A stretch of DNA of 64,000 bases from assembly GCF_000092285.1 (NCBI RefSeq), contig NC_014100.1, positions 4,092,001-4,156,000 on the forward strand, given 5' to 3'. The position numbers and the translations under genes were made by a program. The stretch is from Caulobacter segnis ATCC 21756 (GTDB lineage: Bacteria; Pseudomonadota; Alphaproteobacteria; Caulobacterales; Caulobacteraceae). Below, piece after piece: positions 36,356-45,799 of the stretch (position 1 is its first letter; the number at the start of each line of letters is the position of its first letter). Below the pieces are notes generated by a model. That model had not been told where the DNA came from. It was given only the letters and a program-made list of their open reading frames with translations, and did no database searches.

Positions 36356-36949
36356 TCAGCATATGCGCGTGGCGCGCTTGATCACGGCCAGCAGGCGATC
36401 CTTCCGGCCGTCCTTGTCATAGGTCAGGGTCGTGCGGGCCAGGCCCTCCAGCATGAAGCGGGCGAGGTCGCGGCTGGCCTGGAAGCGCGGGCCGGCGCCG
36501 GCGTGCAGGATCTTCAGGAAGTGGTCGCCGGCCTGGGCGCGGTCGAACTCGGCCTGGGCTGGCGTCAGAAGGGCCTGAATGGCCGGGTCCGTGCGGCCCG
36601 CGGCTTCCAGCTCGGCGAAGGCCTGGAAAGGGACGCTGTGCAACAGGTCCCAATAGCTGTCGATCGCGTGCTCGGTGACGTCCGCGCCCGGCGGCAAGCT
36701 GTCGGCGGCGGCGCGGAACAGGGTCGAGCGCTCGGCCTGGATGTGGGCCACGGCCGCCTCGACCAAGGCCTCGCGGGTCGGGAAGTGATAGAGCATCGCC
36801 CCGCGCGTCAGGCCCGCGGCGTCGGCGATCGCCGGGTTGGTCGCCGCGTGGTAGCCGATCTCGGCGAACAGGTGCATCGCACAATCCAGAATCCGCGCGC
36901 GGGTCTTCTGCGACTTCGGCGTATCCTTGGCGAGGCGGGCGGCGTCCAT
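36356..36949 (-). CDS. TetR-family transcriptional regulator
   Basis: This 197-residue protein has a typical N-terminal helix-turn-helix (TRARILDCAMHLFAEIGYHA, PAIADAAGLTRGAMLYHFPT) and a variable C-terminal ligand domain. It is divergent from the phosphoesterase-glycosyltransferase operon. A TTGAC/GTCAA inverted pair (37036-37040 and 37057-37061) in the gap could be its operator, but the 16-base spacing is wide for TetR. The inducer is unknown. Confidence 0.9.
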   Translation of the reverse strand: MDAARLAKDTPKSQKTRARILDCAMHLFAEIGYHAATNPAIADAAGLTRGAMLYHFPTREALVEAAVAHIQAERSTLFRAAADSLPPGADVTEHAIDSYWDLLHSVPFQAFAELEAAGRTDPAIQALLTPAQAEFDRAQAGDHFLKILHAGAGPRFQASRDLARFMLEGLARTTLTYDKDGRKDRLLAVIKRATRIC

Positions 36950-37224
36950 CGGGGTGATCTAGTGCGGGCGATGCTGCGCCGCAACAGCTAGAGCAAGCCC
37001 AGGCCCGCAAAGGCCTAGCTTCCGCGCTCAGATTTTTGACAAATACGCCGAAACTGGTCAATCAGCGGGCTGCCCCAAGGGAAGCCGGCGAACGCCGCCT
37101 CGGATCGATCGCCGCCCCCGCTTCATCAAAGCGACATGCAATCAGCTTAATCGCCTGCCGTTGGCCGCCGTCGCGCCGATCCGGGGACGGAGCGATGTTG
37201 CGGCCTTTGAACGGGGGTACGACC

Positions 37225-38055
37225 ATGAGCGCCGACGTCGCCGTCCGCCGCTATCGTTCCGTCTTCATCAGCGACCTGCACCTGGGCACGCGAGGGTGCC
37301 AGGCCGAGTTGCTGCTGGACTTCATCCGCCACATCGAGTGCGACAAGCTCTATCTGGTCGGCGACATCATCGACGGCTGGAAGCTGCGCAGCGGCTGGTT
37401 CTGGCCCCAGGCCCACAACGACGTGGTCCAGAAGATCCTGCGCATGGCGCGCAAGGGCACCGAGGTCATCTACGTGCCCGGCAACCACGATGATCGGGTC
37501 CGCGAGTTCTGCGGCGTCCACTTCGGCGGGGTGGTCGTGGCCCGCGACATCATCCACGAGGCGGCCGACGGCAAGCGCTATCTGGTCGTCCACGGCGACG
37601 AGTTCGACGGCGTCGTCCAGCACGCCAAGTGGCTCGCCTTCCTCGGGGATTGGTCCTATAGAACCATCCTCATGCTGAACACTCTGGTGAATCGCGCGCG
37701 TCGCCGCCTGGGGTTCGGCTACTGGAGTTTTTCGGCCTATCTGAAGGTCAAGGTGAAGAACGCTTTGCAGTTCATCGAGAACTTCGAGGCCGCTGTGGCC
37801 GACGAAGCTCGGCGTCGGGGGGTGGACGGCGTGATCTGTGGTCACATCCATAAGGCCGAGATGCGCGACATCGACGGCATCGCCTATGTCAACGACGGCG
37901 ACTGGGTGGAAAGCTGCACGGCCGTGGCCGAGCACGCCGACGGTCGCCTCGAGATCGTGGAATGGGCCAAGGTGCGCTCTTGGTCGGTGATCGATCGCAG
38001 CCGCAAGCTGCCGAGCCCCGTTGACGAGCCGCTGCCGGAGCCCGCCGTCGCCTGA
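37225..38055 (+). CDS. Calcineurin-type phosphoesterase, LpxH/PlcP-like
   Basis: This 276-residue metallophosphoesterase carries the five motifs: FISDLHLG, GDIIDGW, GNHDD, VHGDEFD and GHIH. The ATG at 37225 was chosen (GGGG seven bases upstream, conserved region starts just after); the frame runs upstream to 37036 without family-like sequence. By sequence style it could be called UDP-2,3-diacylglucosamine diphosphatase. I recall that C. crescentus uses LpxI for that step, while close relatives of this protein in rhizobia (PlcP) act as phospholipase C on membrane phospholipids during phosphate starvation. The stop overlaps the start of a GT4 glycosyltransferase (TGATG), the arrangement expected for PlcP-Agt lipid remodelling. 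Confidence 0.85.
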   Translation: MSADVAVRRYRSVFISDLHLGTRGCQAELLLDFIRHIECDKLYLVGDIIDGWKLRSGWFWPQAHNDVVQKILRMARKGTEVIYVPGNHDDRVREFCGVHFGGVVVARDIIHEAADGKRYLVVHGDEFDGVVQHAKWLAFLGDWSYRTILMLNTLVNRARRRLGFGYWSFSAYLKVKVKNALQFIENFEAAVADEARRRGVDGVICGHIHKAEMRDIDGIAYVNDGDWVESCTAVAEHADGRLEIVEWAKVRSWSVIDRSRKLPSPVDEPLPEPAVA

Positions 38056-39146
38056 TGCGAATACTGCTTGCTACCGATGCCTGGGAACCGCAAGTCAACG
38101 GCGTGGTTCGCACCCTGACCCGGGTGGTCGACGAACTGCGCGCCATGGGCCACATCGTCGACGTCGTCAGCCCCGACCAGTTCCCGACCTTCCCGCTGCC
38201 GACCTATCCGGAAATCAAGCTCGCCATCGGCGCCTATGAGCCGGTGCAGGAACGCTTCAAGCTGTTCGAGCCCGAGGCGATCCACATCGCCACCGAGGGG
38301 CCGATCGGCCTGGCCGCGCGGCGCATCTGCCTGGAGTGGAAGCTGCCGTTCACGACCAGCTACCACACCAAGTTCCCCGAATACGTCTCGGCCCGCCTGC
38401 CGCTGCCTTTGGCGGCCGGCTACACCTACATGCGCTGGTTCCACAAGCCGTCGGGCCGCCTGATGGTGGCGACGCCCACCATGCGCGACGAGCTGGCCAA
38501 GCACGGCTTCCGCAACCTCTCGCCCTGGTCGCGCGGCGTCGACACCGACATCTTCAAGCCGCGTACGGCCGAGGATCCGGACATCTTCGAGGGCCTGGCC
38601 CGTCCGATCTTCCTCAATGTCGGCCGCGTGGCCGTCGAGAAGAACATCGAGGCCTTCGCCAGCCTGGACCTGCCGGGCACCAAGGTCGTGATCGGCGATG
38701 GTCCCCAGCGCGAGGAGCTGGCCGAGAAGTACCCCGAGGTGAAGTTCCTGGGCGCCAAGTTCGGCGAGGAGCTGGGCCGCTACTTCGCGGGCGCCGACGT
38801 CTTCTGCTTCCCGTCCCTGACCGACACCTTCGGCCTGGTGATCCTGGAGGCCATGGCCGCCGGCGTGCCGGTGGCGGCCTTCTCGGCGCCAGGCCCTGTC
38901 GACATCATCCCCGGCTCCAACGCCGGCGTCCTCGCGCCCGGCCAGACCGATGGCCTCAAGGAAGCCTGCCTGGCCTGCCTGGAACTCGACCGGACGGTGG
39001 TGCGCAAGTTCGCCGAGAAGTTCTCGTGGCGATCCTGCGCCGAGGAGTTCTTCCGCAACCTGCAGCCCTATCCCGAGCCGGAAAAGACCCGCTTCTGGCG
39101 CCGGCTGCGTCGCTTGGCGCGCCTGCGCAAGAAGACGGCGGCGTAA
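38055..39146 (+). CDS. GT4-family glycosyltransferase, Agt-like
   Basis: This 363-residue GT-B enzyme has an N-terminal acceptor domain (LLATDAWEPQVNGVVRTLTR, the MgtA/SqdX-like opening) and a nucleotide-sugar domain with FLNVGRVAVEKN, VIGDGPQREEL and the E-x7-E region of DTFGLVILEAMAAGVPVAA. No membrane helix is obvious, so it is probably peripheral on the inner membrane. Coupled translation with the phosphoesterase suggests that it glycosylates the diacylglycerol that enzyme would release. An alternative is an LPS or polysaccharide role. Confidence 0.88.
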   Translation: MRILLATDAWEPQVNGVVRTLTRVVDELRAMGHIVDVVSPDQFPTFPLPTYPEIKLAIGAYEPVQERFKLFEPEAIHIATEGPIGLAARRICLEWKLPFTTSYHTKFPEYVSARLPLPLAAGYTYMRWFHKPSGRLMVATPTMRDELAKHGFRNLSPWSRGVDTDIFKPRTAEDPDIFEGLARPIFLNVGRVAVEKNIEAFASLDLPGTKVVIGDGPQREELAEKYPEVKFLGAKFGEELGRYFAGADVFCFPSLTDTFGLVILEAMAAGVPVAAFSAPGPVDIIPGSNAGVLAPGQTDGLKEACLACLELDRTVVRKFAEKFSWRSCAEEFFRNLQPYPEPEKTRFWRRLRRLARLRKKTAA

Positions 39147-39617
39147 GGTCTATTCACGGTTTCAAGTCGCACGACTTCGCCGCTTCACGCGACTGCTCGC
39201 TGAAGGGATGGAAGGGGATGCGGAGCGCCCGGGCGACGCCCGGAGTATGAGTAGTGATTACCGTTTCGACGAAGCTCGAACGCTCCGCGCGGTCGTTATC
39301 CGGTGAGCCTTCGACGCGCGGGGTCTTAACCCGCTTCCGAAAGAGGCCCCCGGCGGGCGGGCCAGGGCTGGCGACCCCGGTCCCCGGACCGTCCGGGCGA
39401 TTTCAGCCCGAACCTAAAGTCCCGCTCGACCACCCCCGACAGCCGTCACGATCGCCGGCCGGACGTCCCTTCCAAGCCATCGGGTAAGGAAGAGTATGAG
39501 CGGGGTTTCAACGCGGATGATCCAGCGGCGTGTAAAAGTGAGAAGTCGTTGAAATCGTTCGATTCGACTCCGTCTACGCGGATCATAGAGCGCCGCGAAC
39601 GCTCTTACTTTCCCTGA
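39147..39617. other. Non-coding 471-base interval, possibly structured RNA
   Basis: I found no convincing gene on either strand. The interval contains several self-complementary stretches: CCGGGC/GCCCGG near 39228-39242; a stacked pair of stems at 39544-39569 (AGTCG/CGACT enclosing AATCG/CGATT); and AGAGCG/CGCTCT at 39587-39605 followed by TACTTT. The last resembles a terminator in the plus direction. Conserved landmarks of RNase P, SRP, 6S or permuted tmRNA are not present to my eye. Confidence 0.4.
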
Positions 39618-40802
39618 TCAGCCACGCACGCATGCCTCATTGCCGCCCTTGGAAAGGTCTGTCTTTGGCCAGCGCATCAAGACCAGGAGGCCCAGGCCGG
39701 TGGCGGAAGCGGCTGCGCCGGCCAGCGCCACCGCCGGAAACCCCAGCCCGGCGCCGATCACGCCACCGCCTAGCGCCGCGCCGATCGCATTGCCCAAGTT
39801 GAACGCGCCGATGTTCACCGCCGAGGCGAGGTTCGGGGCGTCGGACGCGGCCGCCATGACCCGCATCTGCAGCGGCGGCACGAGCGCGAAGCTGGCTACC
39901 CCCCACAGGAAGATCAGCACCGCGGCGGCGCCCGCAAACGGCATGGCGAAGGCGAAGGCGACCAGCAGGGCGGTTAGCGACGCCAGGGTCACGATCAGGG
40001 TTCCTTCCACCGATCGGTCGGCGAACTTCCCGCCCAGCCAGTTGCCCACCGTCAGCCCGACGCCATAGGTCACCAACATGGCGGTGACGAAGCCGATCGA
40101 GGCGTGGGTTTCCTGCTGCAGGATCGGGGTGATGTAGGTGAAGACCGTGAACATGGCGCTGGAGCCGATCACCGTCAGGGCCAGGGCCGCCAGCACAGGA
40201 CCGCGCCCTAGCACCTTCAATTCGGCCAGGGCGTTCCCGCCCGCCGGCGCGGCGACCTTCGGCAGGGTCAGGCGCAGCGCGATCATGGCCAGTACGCCCA
40301 ATCCCGCTATGCCCCAGAAGGATACGCGCCAGCCAAGCTGATCTCCGGCCCAGGTCGCCAAAGGCACACCGACCACATTGGCGATGGTCAGGCCCATGAA
40401 CATGGCCGCCACCGCGCCGGCGCGCTTGTTCTCCGGCACGAGACCCGCCGCGACGATCGCCCCCACGCCGAAGAAGGCGCCGTGGTTTAGCGAGGTGATC
40501 AGCCGGGCCGCCAACAGCATGCCGTAGCTGGTCGAGACCGCCGCCAGCAGATTACCGAGGGTGAAAATCGCCATCAGCCCGATCAGCAGAGATCGTCTTG
40601 GCGCGCGGCCGGTGGTCAGGGTCATCAGGGGCGCGCCCAGCACGACACCAAAGGCATAGGCGCTGATCAACAACCCCGCGACCGGGATGGAGACGCCCAG
40701 GTCTCCGGCGATGACGGGCAGCATGCCCATGGGGGCGAACTCGGTGACGCCGATGCCGAAGGCGCCGACGGCCAGAGCCAGAATGGGAAGGTTCGGTTTC
40801 AT
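39618..40802 (-). CDS. MFS drug/sugar efflux transporter (AraJ/DHA1-like)
   Basis: This 394-residue inner-membrane protein has 12 predicted helices and opens with LALAVGAFGIGVTEFAPMGM, the signature of the DHA1 AraJ/NepI-type efflux group. The loop motif TTGRAPRRSLLIG between TM2 and TM3 is present. It is divergent from a LysR gene 136 bases away that probably regulates it. The exported compound is not predictable. Confidence 0.9.
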   Translation of the reverse strand: MKPNLPILALAVGAFGIGVTEFAPMGMLPVIAGDLGVSIPVAGLLISAYAFGVVLGAPLMTLTTGRAPRRSLLIGLMAIFTLGNLLAAVSTSYGMLLAARLITSLNHGAFFGVGAIVAAGLVPENKRAGAVAAMFMGLTIANVVGVPLATWAGDQLGWRVSFWGIAGLGVLAMIALRLTLPKVAAPAGGNALAELKVLGRGPVLAALALTVIGSSAMFTVFTYITPILQQETHASIGFVTAMLVTYGVGLTVGNWLGGKFADRSVEGTLIVTLASLTALLVAFAFAMPFAGAAAVLIFLWGVASFALVPPLQMRVMAAASDAPNLASAVNIGAFNLGNAIGAALGGGVIGAGLGFPAVALAGAAASATGLGLLVLMRWPKTDLSKGGNEACVRG

Positions 40803-40938
40803 TGTCGGGCGTTGTCTCAGACGAGCTGCGGATTCAGACGGGCGAACCCGTCCTGGCGATGCTGGCGCACAGATGGACAGGAAGCGGATGCGATGTTAGC
40901 CCGACCAAGGGCCAAAGACTTTTGATCTGGACGCAAAG

Positions 40939-41853
40939 ATGCAATCGATCGGCTCGACAGACAGGGCTCGTGAGCTGGAGGTCTTCGTCGCCGCCATTCA
41001 GAGCGGCAGCTTTTCGGCGGCAGGTCGAAAGCTGGGCCTGAGCCCCTCGGCGGTCAGCCGAACGATCTATCGGATCGAGGCTCGACTAGGCGTTCGGCTG
41101 ATCCTGCGGACCACGCGGGTGCTGACCTTGACGGCCGAGGGACAAACCTATCTTGGAGCGGCGCGCCGCATCTTGGCTGACCTGGACGACACCGAGCGGC
41201 AGATCGCCGACCAGGGCGCGCCGCGCGGACGCCTGAGGGTGAGCGCGGCCTTGTCGCACGGTCGCCTGTGCATCGTGCCGCTGCTAGGGCGGTTCGCCCA
41301 GCTATATCCCCACATCCTCGTCGACATCAGCTTGACGGACGCCATCGCCGATGTCGCCGGCGGGCAGGCGGATGTGGCCATTCGGTTCGGCATCCTGCCC
41401 GACAGTCCGCTGACCGCGCGACGCATCGGCGAGACCGGGCGCACTATCGTGGCGTCGCCCGACTATCTGGCCCGCCACGGGACGCCACAGGTTCCCGAAG
41501 ATCTGCACGACCACAACTGCCTCAATTTCAACTTCCGCCGCGCCGAACCCGTCTGGCCCTTCCGCAAGGACGGGCGCGACTATGCCCTGACGGTCAATGG
41601 GAGCATCGAGGCCAACAACGGCGAGACCCTCGCCCAGCTGGCGATCGCGGGAGTCGGGATCACCCGCGTGGGCAACTTCAGCGTCGCCGAGGACTTGGCC
41701 GCCGGTCGGCTCGTGCCTGTGCTGGACGCCTTCAATCCCGGCGACGTCGAGCAGATACACGCCGTCTTCGTCGGCGGGGCGAACATGCCGGCGCGGGTGC
41801 GCGTCTTCGTCGACTATGTCGCCAGTCGTCTTGCTGAAGGTCGTCTTCGCTGA
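40939..41853 (+). CDS. LysR-family transcriptional regulator
   Basis: This 304-residue protein has an N-terminal winged helix (ELEVFVAAIQSGSFSAAGRK, LSPSAVSRTIYRIEARLG) and a periplasmic-binding-like effector domain, in the CrgA/DsdC-like group. It is divergent from the MFS gene and likely controls it. The 3' end of the gene lies inside a short tandem repeat, so the exact C terminus could differ between strains. Confidence 0.92.
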   Translation: MQSIGSTDRARELEVFVAAIQSGSFSAAGRKLGLSPSAVSRTIYRIEARLGVRLILRTTRVLTLTAEGQTYLGAARRILADLDDTERQIADQGAPRGRLRVSAALSHGRLCIVPLLGRFAQLYPHILVDISLTDAIADVAGGQADVAIRFGILPDSPLTARRIGETGRTIVASPDYLARHGTPQVPEDLHDHNCLNFNFRRAEPVWPFRKDGRDYALTVNGSIEANNGETLAQLAIAGVGITRVGNFSVAEDLAAGRLVPVLDAFNPGDVEQIHAVFVGGANMPARVRVFVDYVASRLAEGRLR

Positions 41854-41873
41854 AGCACGTCTTCGCTGAAGAA
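41827..41873. repeat. Three tandem 15-16 base repeats over the LysR stop codon
   Basis: Copies at 41827-41841, 41842-41857 and 41858-41873 share CGTCTT(C)GCTGAAG. The unit is itself a small dyad (CTTC-GCT-GAAG). The first copy is one base shorter than the others, and the LysR stop at 41853 falls inside the second copy. Confidence 0.75.
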
Positions 41874-41889
41874 CGTCCGGTCGCCGCCC

Positions 41890-43203
41890 CTACCCTTCCG
41901 CCTCGCCCTTCTTCCGCTTGGCGGGTTTGACGATGACCTTGTCGATCCGCGAGCTGTCCATGTCGACGATCTCGAGGTCGAAGCCGCCGATGGTCACGTG
42001 CTCGCCCTCGGCGGGGATGCGGCCCAGGCGGTCGAGGATCAGGCCGGCCACCGTGTGGTAGCCGCCGTCGGCCTCGAAGTTCTCGCCCAGATGATCGTTC
42101 AGTTCCTGGATGTCGAGGCGCGCGTCGATCAGCCAGCTGCCGTCGTCGCGGCGGATGATGCGGGTCTCGTCGTCGTCGTGGTCCTCGGGGAAGTCGCCGG
42201 CGATCATCTCCAGAAGGTCGATCGGCGTGATCGCGCCCTGCAGCGAGCCGAACTCGTCGACCACCAGGGCCATGTGCAGGCTGGTCGACTTGAAGACGGC
42301 GAGCGCCTTCAGCAGCGACATCGTCTCGGGGATCGCCACCGGCTGCTGGACATGGGCCTTCAGGTCCAGGGGCGCTTCGGCGAGGCAGGCGTCCAGCAGG
42401 TCCTTCTTGAGGACCACGCCGATATCGCCGTCGAGGTCGTCCTCGGTGGCGACCAGGATGCGCGAATGGGCGCTGGCGCGGATTTCCTTCAGCACGGTCT
42501 CGGGGCTGTCGGCCAGCGACACCCAGAAGAGGTCGCGGCGCGGGGTCATCGCCACGCGGACGGGGCGGTCGCCCAGGCGCAGGACCTCGTTGATCATCGC
42601 CCGCTCCTCGGGCTCGATCAGGCCGGCGTCGGCGCCCTCGGCCAGGACGGCTTCCATCTCCTCGGTGGTGACGCTGTTGTTGCGCTCGTCGCGCACGCCC
42701 ATCAGGCGCAGGACGCCGGCGGTGGAGACGGTCAGCAGGGTCACGAACGGGCGCAGCACCGTGGCCATCACGGCCAGGAACGGCGACATGCGGCGGGCGA
42801 TGGCGTCGGGGAAGATCAGGGCCAGGCGCTTGGGCACCAGCTCGCCCAGGATCACCGAGACATAGGTCAGGCCCACGACGACGACGCCGGTGGCGATGGC
42901 CTCGGAGTACTGGGCCAGCGCCGGCACGCTGTGCTCCAGCCAATGGTCGAGGGCCGCGGCGATGGTCGCCTGGCCGTAGGCGCCGGCGAAGATGCCGATC
43001 AGGGTGATGCCGACCTGCACGGCCGACAGGAACCGGGTCGGGTGCTCGGCCATCTCGAGGGCCAGTTTCGCCCCCCTGTCGCCCCGTTCGGCGAACCCTT
43101 GGAGGCGGGCCTTGCGGGCCGAGACGACGGCCAGTTCGGACATGGCGAAAACCCCGTTCAACAGAACGAGGAGGAAGACGACGGCGAGCGCGACGAGGAT
43201 CAT
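41890..43203 (-). CDS. CNNM/CorC-family (hemolysin-like) membrane protein
   Basis: This 437-residue protein has a DUF21/CNNM membrane domain of three to four helices (1-190; opening ILVALAVVFLLVLLNGVFAM, LLVT-type PKRLAL motif), a CBS pair (about 205-330) and a C-terminal CorC_HlyC domain (DDGSWLIDARLDIQELNDHL). Family members handle Mg2+ or other divalent cations. It is transcribed alone, converging on the LysR gene. Confidence 0.92.
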   Translation of the reverse strand: MILVALAVVFLLVLLNGVFAMSELAVVSARKARLQGFAERGDRGAKLALEMAEHPTRFLSAVQVGITLIGIFAGAYGQATIAAALDHWLEHSVPALAQYSEAIATGVVVVGLTYVSVILGELVPKRLALIFPDAIARRMSPFLAVMATVLRPFVTLLTVSTAGVLRLMGVRDERNNSVTTEEMEAVLAEGADAGLIEPEERAMINEVLRLGDRPVRVAMTPRRDLFWVSLADSPETVLKEIRASAHSRILVATEDDLDGDIGVVLKKDLLDACLAEAPLDLKAHVQQPVAIPETMSLLKALAVFKSTSLHMALVVDEFGSLQGAITPIDLLEMIAGDFPEDHDDDETRIIRRDDGSWLIDARLDIQELNDHLGENFEADGGYHTVAGLILDRLGRIPAEGEHVTIGGFDLEIVDMDSSRIDKVIVKPAKRKKGEAEG

Positions 43204-43280
43204 GGCCCTTCAGGGTCGGGGACGCGTCGCCGGACGGCGACCGCGGCGCGGGCGCAAGGCGGCCCGGCGAGGGGCACTAT

Positions 43281-43317
43281 ACAAAGAAAAACGCCGCGGC
43301 CCATAGGACCGCGGCGT
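43281..43317 (-). terminator. Terminator of the porin-pstS operon
   Basis: ACGCCGCGG (43291-43299) pairs perfectly with CCGCGGCGT (43309-43317), enclosing a small loop. On the minus strand it is followed by TTTTCTTTGT. It lies about 120 bases after the pstS stop and before the CorC gene start. Confidence 0.85.
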
Positions 43318-43437
43318 CTGTATCGTCTCTAACCGAAAGGGGCCCAGAAACTGTCCGTTTCGGACAGGTTCCGCTTCCAAGCCTTGGAGCTTGGCCGGCG
43401 CCGAAACCGGCAGCCACTTTCGGCTGCCAAGCTCCGA

Positions 43438-44481
43438 TTAGGCGGCCGGGCGGCCCATCACGGTCTTGTTGTTCACGATGCCCTTCTGGGCGTCGTGCTG
43501 GCCCGGAGGCAGCGGGATCAGGCCGCGGCCTTGCAGGTAGCCGCCACGACCCGTGGCGGCGTCCGAGGTGAACTCCTTCAGGAATTCCTCGAGGCCCGGC
43601 GTGACGCCGATGTTGGCCTTCTTGACGTAGATGTAGAGCGAACGCGACAGCGGATAGCTGCCGTCCGAGATCGTCTGGGCCGACGGACGCACGCCGTTGA
43701 CCGAGGCGCCCTTGATCTTGTCCATGTTCTCTTCGAGGTAGGACCAGCCGAAGACGCCGACCGAGCCCGGGGTCTTGGTCAGGGTGCCGACGATGGCGTT
43801 GTCGTTTTCACCGGCGTCGACCCAGCCGTCGTTGCGCAGCGGATCGACCAGGGCCTTGAACTTCTTCTCGTTGTCCGAGCGGATGGCGTCCAGGGTCGGA
43901 TACTTGCGGGCGCCGGCTTCGATGGCCAGCTCGACGAAGGCGTCGCGGGTGCCCGAGGTCGGCGGCGGGCCGTAGACCTGGATGCGGTTGCCCGGCAGGC
44001 CGCCGGCCACGTCGTCCCAGGTCTTGTTCGGGTTGGCGACGAACTGGCCGCCCTTCAGCACTTGCTTGGACAGGCCTTGGTACAGGTGCTCGAGCTTGAA
44101 ATTGTAGTCGGCGCCGTCCTTGTCGGTGGCGACCACGATGCCGTCGAAGCCGATCTTGATCTGCAGGATGTCCTTGACGCCCTTGGCGGCGCAGGCGTCG
44201 AACTCGGACTTCTTCATCGGACGCGAGGCGTTGGCGATGTCGGGGAAGCCTTCGCCCGTGCCGCCGCAGAACAGCTTGATGCCGCCGCCGGTGCCGAGGC
44301 TTTCAACCTTCGGAGCCTTCTTGCCGGACTTCTTGGCGAAGTTCTCGGCGGTGCGGGTGGCGAACGGGAACACGGTCGAGGAGCCGGCGGCCCAGACGTA
44401 GTCGCGGGCGGCGTGGGCGGGGGCGGCGGCGAGGCCCGACAGGGCCACGGCGGCGGCCGCGCAGGACAGAAGCTTCTTCAT
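43438..44481 (-). CDS. pstS: PstS-type periplasmic phosphate-binding protein
   Basis: This 347-residue protein has a clear signal peptide (MKKLLSCAAAAVALSGLAAA, then PAHA). Phosphate-binding loops are recognisable: WAAGSSTVFPF and the later YGPPPTSGTRDAF, with ANASRPMKKSE between. It delivers phosphate to a Pst ABC transporter, but pstCAB do not follow. It sits 67 bases downstream of the porin gene in the same operon, under the candidate Pho box. It could feed a PstCAB encoded elsewhere or act in phosphate storage or sensing. Confidence 0.92.
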   Translation of the reverse strand: MKKLLSCAAAAVALSGLAAAPAHAARDYVWAAGSSTVFPFATRTAENFAKKSGKKAPKVESLGTGGGIKLFCGGTGEGFPDIANASRPMKKSEFDACAAKGVKDILQIKIGFDGIVVATDKDGADYNFKLEHLYQGLSKQVLKGGQFVANPNKTWDDVAGGLPGNRIQVYGPPPTSGTRDAFVELAIEAGARKYPTLDAIRSDNEKKFKALVDPLRNDGWVDAGENDNAIVGTLTKTPGSVGVFGWSYLEENMDKIKGASVNGVRPSAQTISDGSYPLSRSLYIYVKKANIGVTPGLEEFLKEFTSDAATGRGGYLQGRGLIPLPPGQHDAQKGIVNNKTVMGRPAA

Positions 44482-44548
44482 GACGAACTCCTAGAGGAGA
44501 GGGGAGCGGGCGGACCGCCACGCGGCCCGCCCAGAGAGGTGGCGACGC

Positions 44549-45799
44549 TTAGAAGTCGAGCTGGGCGCGCAGCTGGAACTGCTTCACGTCGAAGTCCTGG
44601 TTGGCGCCGAAGTTGTCGACCTTGCCGTCCGTGTAGTTGGCCTGGAAGCGGACGTAGGACGTCGGGTAGTAGTTCACGCCCAGGGTCCAGCCGGTGTACT
44701 CGCCGGCTTGCGACGTCGCCGGCTTCACCCGCAGGGTGTCGTAGGCGTCGGTCGTGTCGGCCAAGTCGTAGCGGACGGCCAGCTCGACGCCGCCGAAGCC
44801 GCCGGCCGTGACCGGGTTCAGGATCTTCGGACGCTTGAACTCGCCGGCGGCCGCGTCGTAGTTGCGGGTCTCGCCCGTCGGCCAGAAGCTGACGAAGGCG
44901 TAGCCGACCTTGATCGTCGGGTCGTCGCCGGCGGTGCCCGCGCGGGTCACGTCGATGCTCGAATATTCGGCCTGGACCGACAGCGGGCCGTGGACCCAGG
45001 CGCCTTCGACGGCGATGGTCTTGTCACGGTTGCCAATGCCGCCGGTCGTGTAGAACGTGGCGTTGCTGTAGGCGGTGTTGGTGCGGCCGGTGTAGGCGAA
45101 GGCGCTTTCGTCGCCGCGGTTGCGGTAGCGGTACGAGACCGCCAGGTGCAGCTTGTCGGCGTCGGTGTTCAGCAGCGCGTAGTGGCCGCGGGCGGTGATC
45201 GTCAGGCGCTCCTTGGAGTCGGCGCTGGCGTTGTTGACGTCGGTGCTGTTGAGGCTGGCGCCCTGGACGCCCAGCGACATCGAGTAGTTGTAGCCGCTGT
45301 ACTTGCCGACCACGCCCAGCAGGTAGCTGTCGACGCCGAAGTCGCCGTACGGACCGCGGTCCATGAAGGTGGTGAAGCGGGTCGAGGTCAGGTTCTCGAG
45401 GCCGGCGACCTTGACGTTGCCGAACAGGATCGAGACCGGCTCGCTGGGCTTGTATTCGATGACCGCGTCATCCCAGCCCCAGGCGCCGCCGTTCACCGCG
45501 CCGCCTTCGACCTTGTAGGCGAAGTAGTTGTTCAGCTTGCCTTCGACGCCGAGGAAGACCTGACGGCCGCGGGCGTTGCTGGTCTTGAAGTCGCCGCCGG
45601 GACCGGCGCGCTCGATGTCCTGGTTGACGTAGTCGAACAGGATCCGACCACGGACCTTGAACGCGGTGTCGTCGTTGCTGAACTGCGGAGCGCCGCTCCA
45701 CTTGTAGCTCATGTCCTGGGCCTGGGCGGTCGCGCCCATGCCGATCGCGAGCGCGACGGCCAGCGCCGAACCGGCGACCAGCGAGGTCTTGATGCTCAT
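44549..45799 (-). CDS. OprO/OprP-family phosphate-selective porin
   Basis: This 416-residue outer-membrane protein has a signal peptide (MSIKTSLVAGSALAVALAIG, ending TAQAQ). The Porin_O_P pattern is visible: KVRGRILFDY near the start, RRVFLG-like RQVFLGVEGKL, and GFGGVELAVRYDL. The barrel ends in RAQLDF with the usual terminal Phe. It provides anion or phosphate entry across the outer membrane. It is the first gene of an operon with pstS, 105 bases downstream of a Pho-box-like repeat. Confidence 0.9.
   Translation of the reverse strand: MSIKTSLVAGSALAVALAIGMGATAQAQDMSYKWSGAPQFSNDDTAFKVRGRILFDYVNQDIERAGPGGDFKTSNARGRQVFLGVEGKLNNYFAYKVEGGAVNGGAWGWDDAVIEYKPSEPVSILFGNVKVAGLENLTSTRFTTFMDRGPYGDFGVDSYLLGVVGKYSGYNYSMSLGVQGASLNSTDVNNASADSKERLTITARGHYALLNTDADKLHLAVSYRYRNRGDESAFAYTGRTNTAYSNATFYTTGGIGNRDKTIAVEGAWVHGPLSVQAEYSSIDVTRAGTAGDDPTIKVGYAFVSFWPTGETRNYDAAAGEFKRPKILNPVTAGGFGGVELAVRYDLADTTDAYDTLRVKPATSQAGEYTGWTLGVNYYPTSYVRFQANYTDGKVDNFGANQDFDVKQFQLRAQLDF

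Noticed and set aside
37120..37137. Pho box upstream of the PlcP-like gene
   Set aside because: GCTTCAT-CAAA-GCGACAT has the right spacing but only about 8 of 14 consensus bases. It is noted as a test site only.
39147..39617. tmRNA, RNase P RNA, SRP RNA, 6S RNA or a tRNA in this gap
   Set aside because: A GTTCGATTC T-loop-like string is present at 39557-39565, but no matching acceptor stem or CCA end, no tag-peptide reading frame and none of the conserved core sequences of the other RNAs were found.
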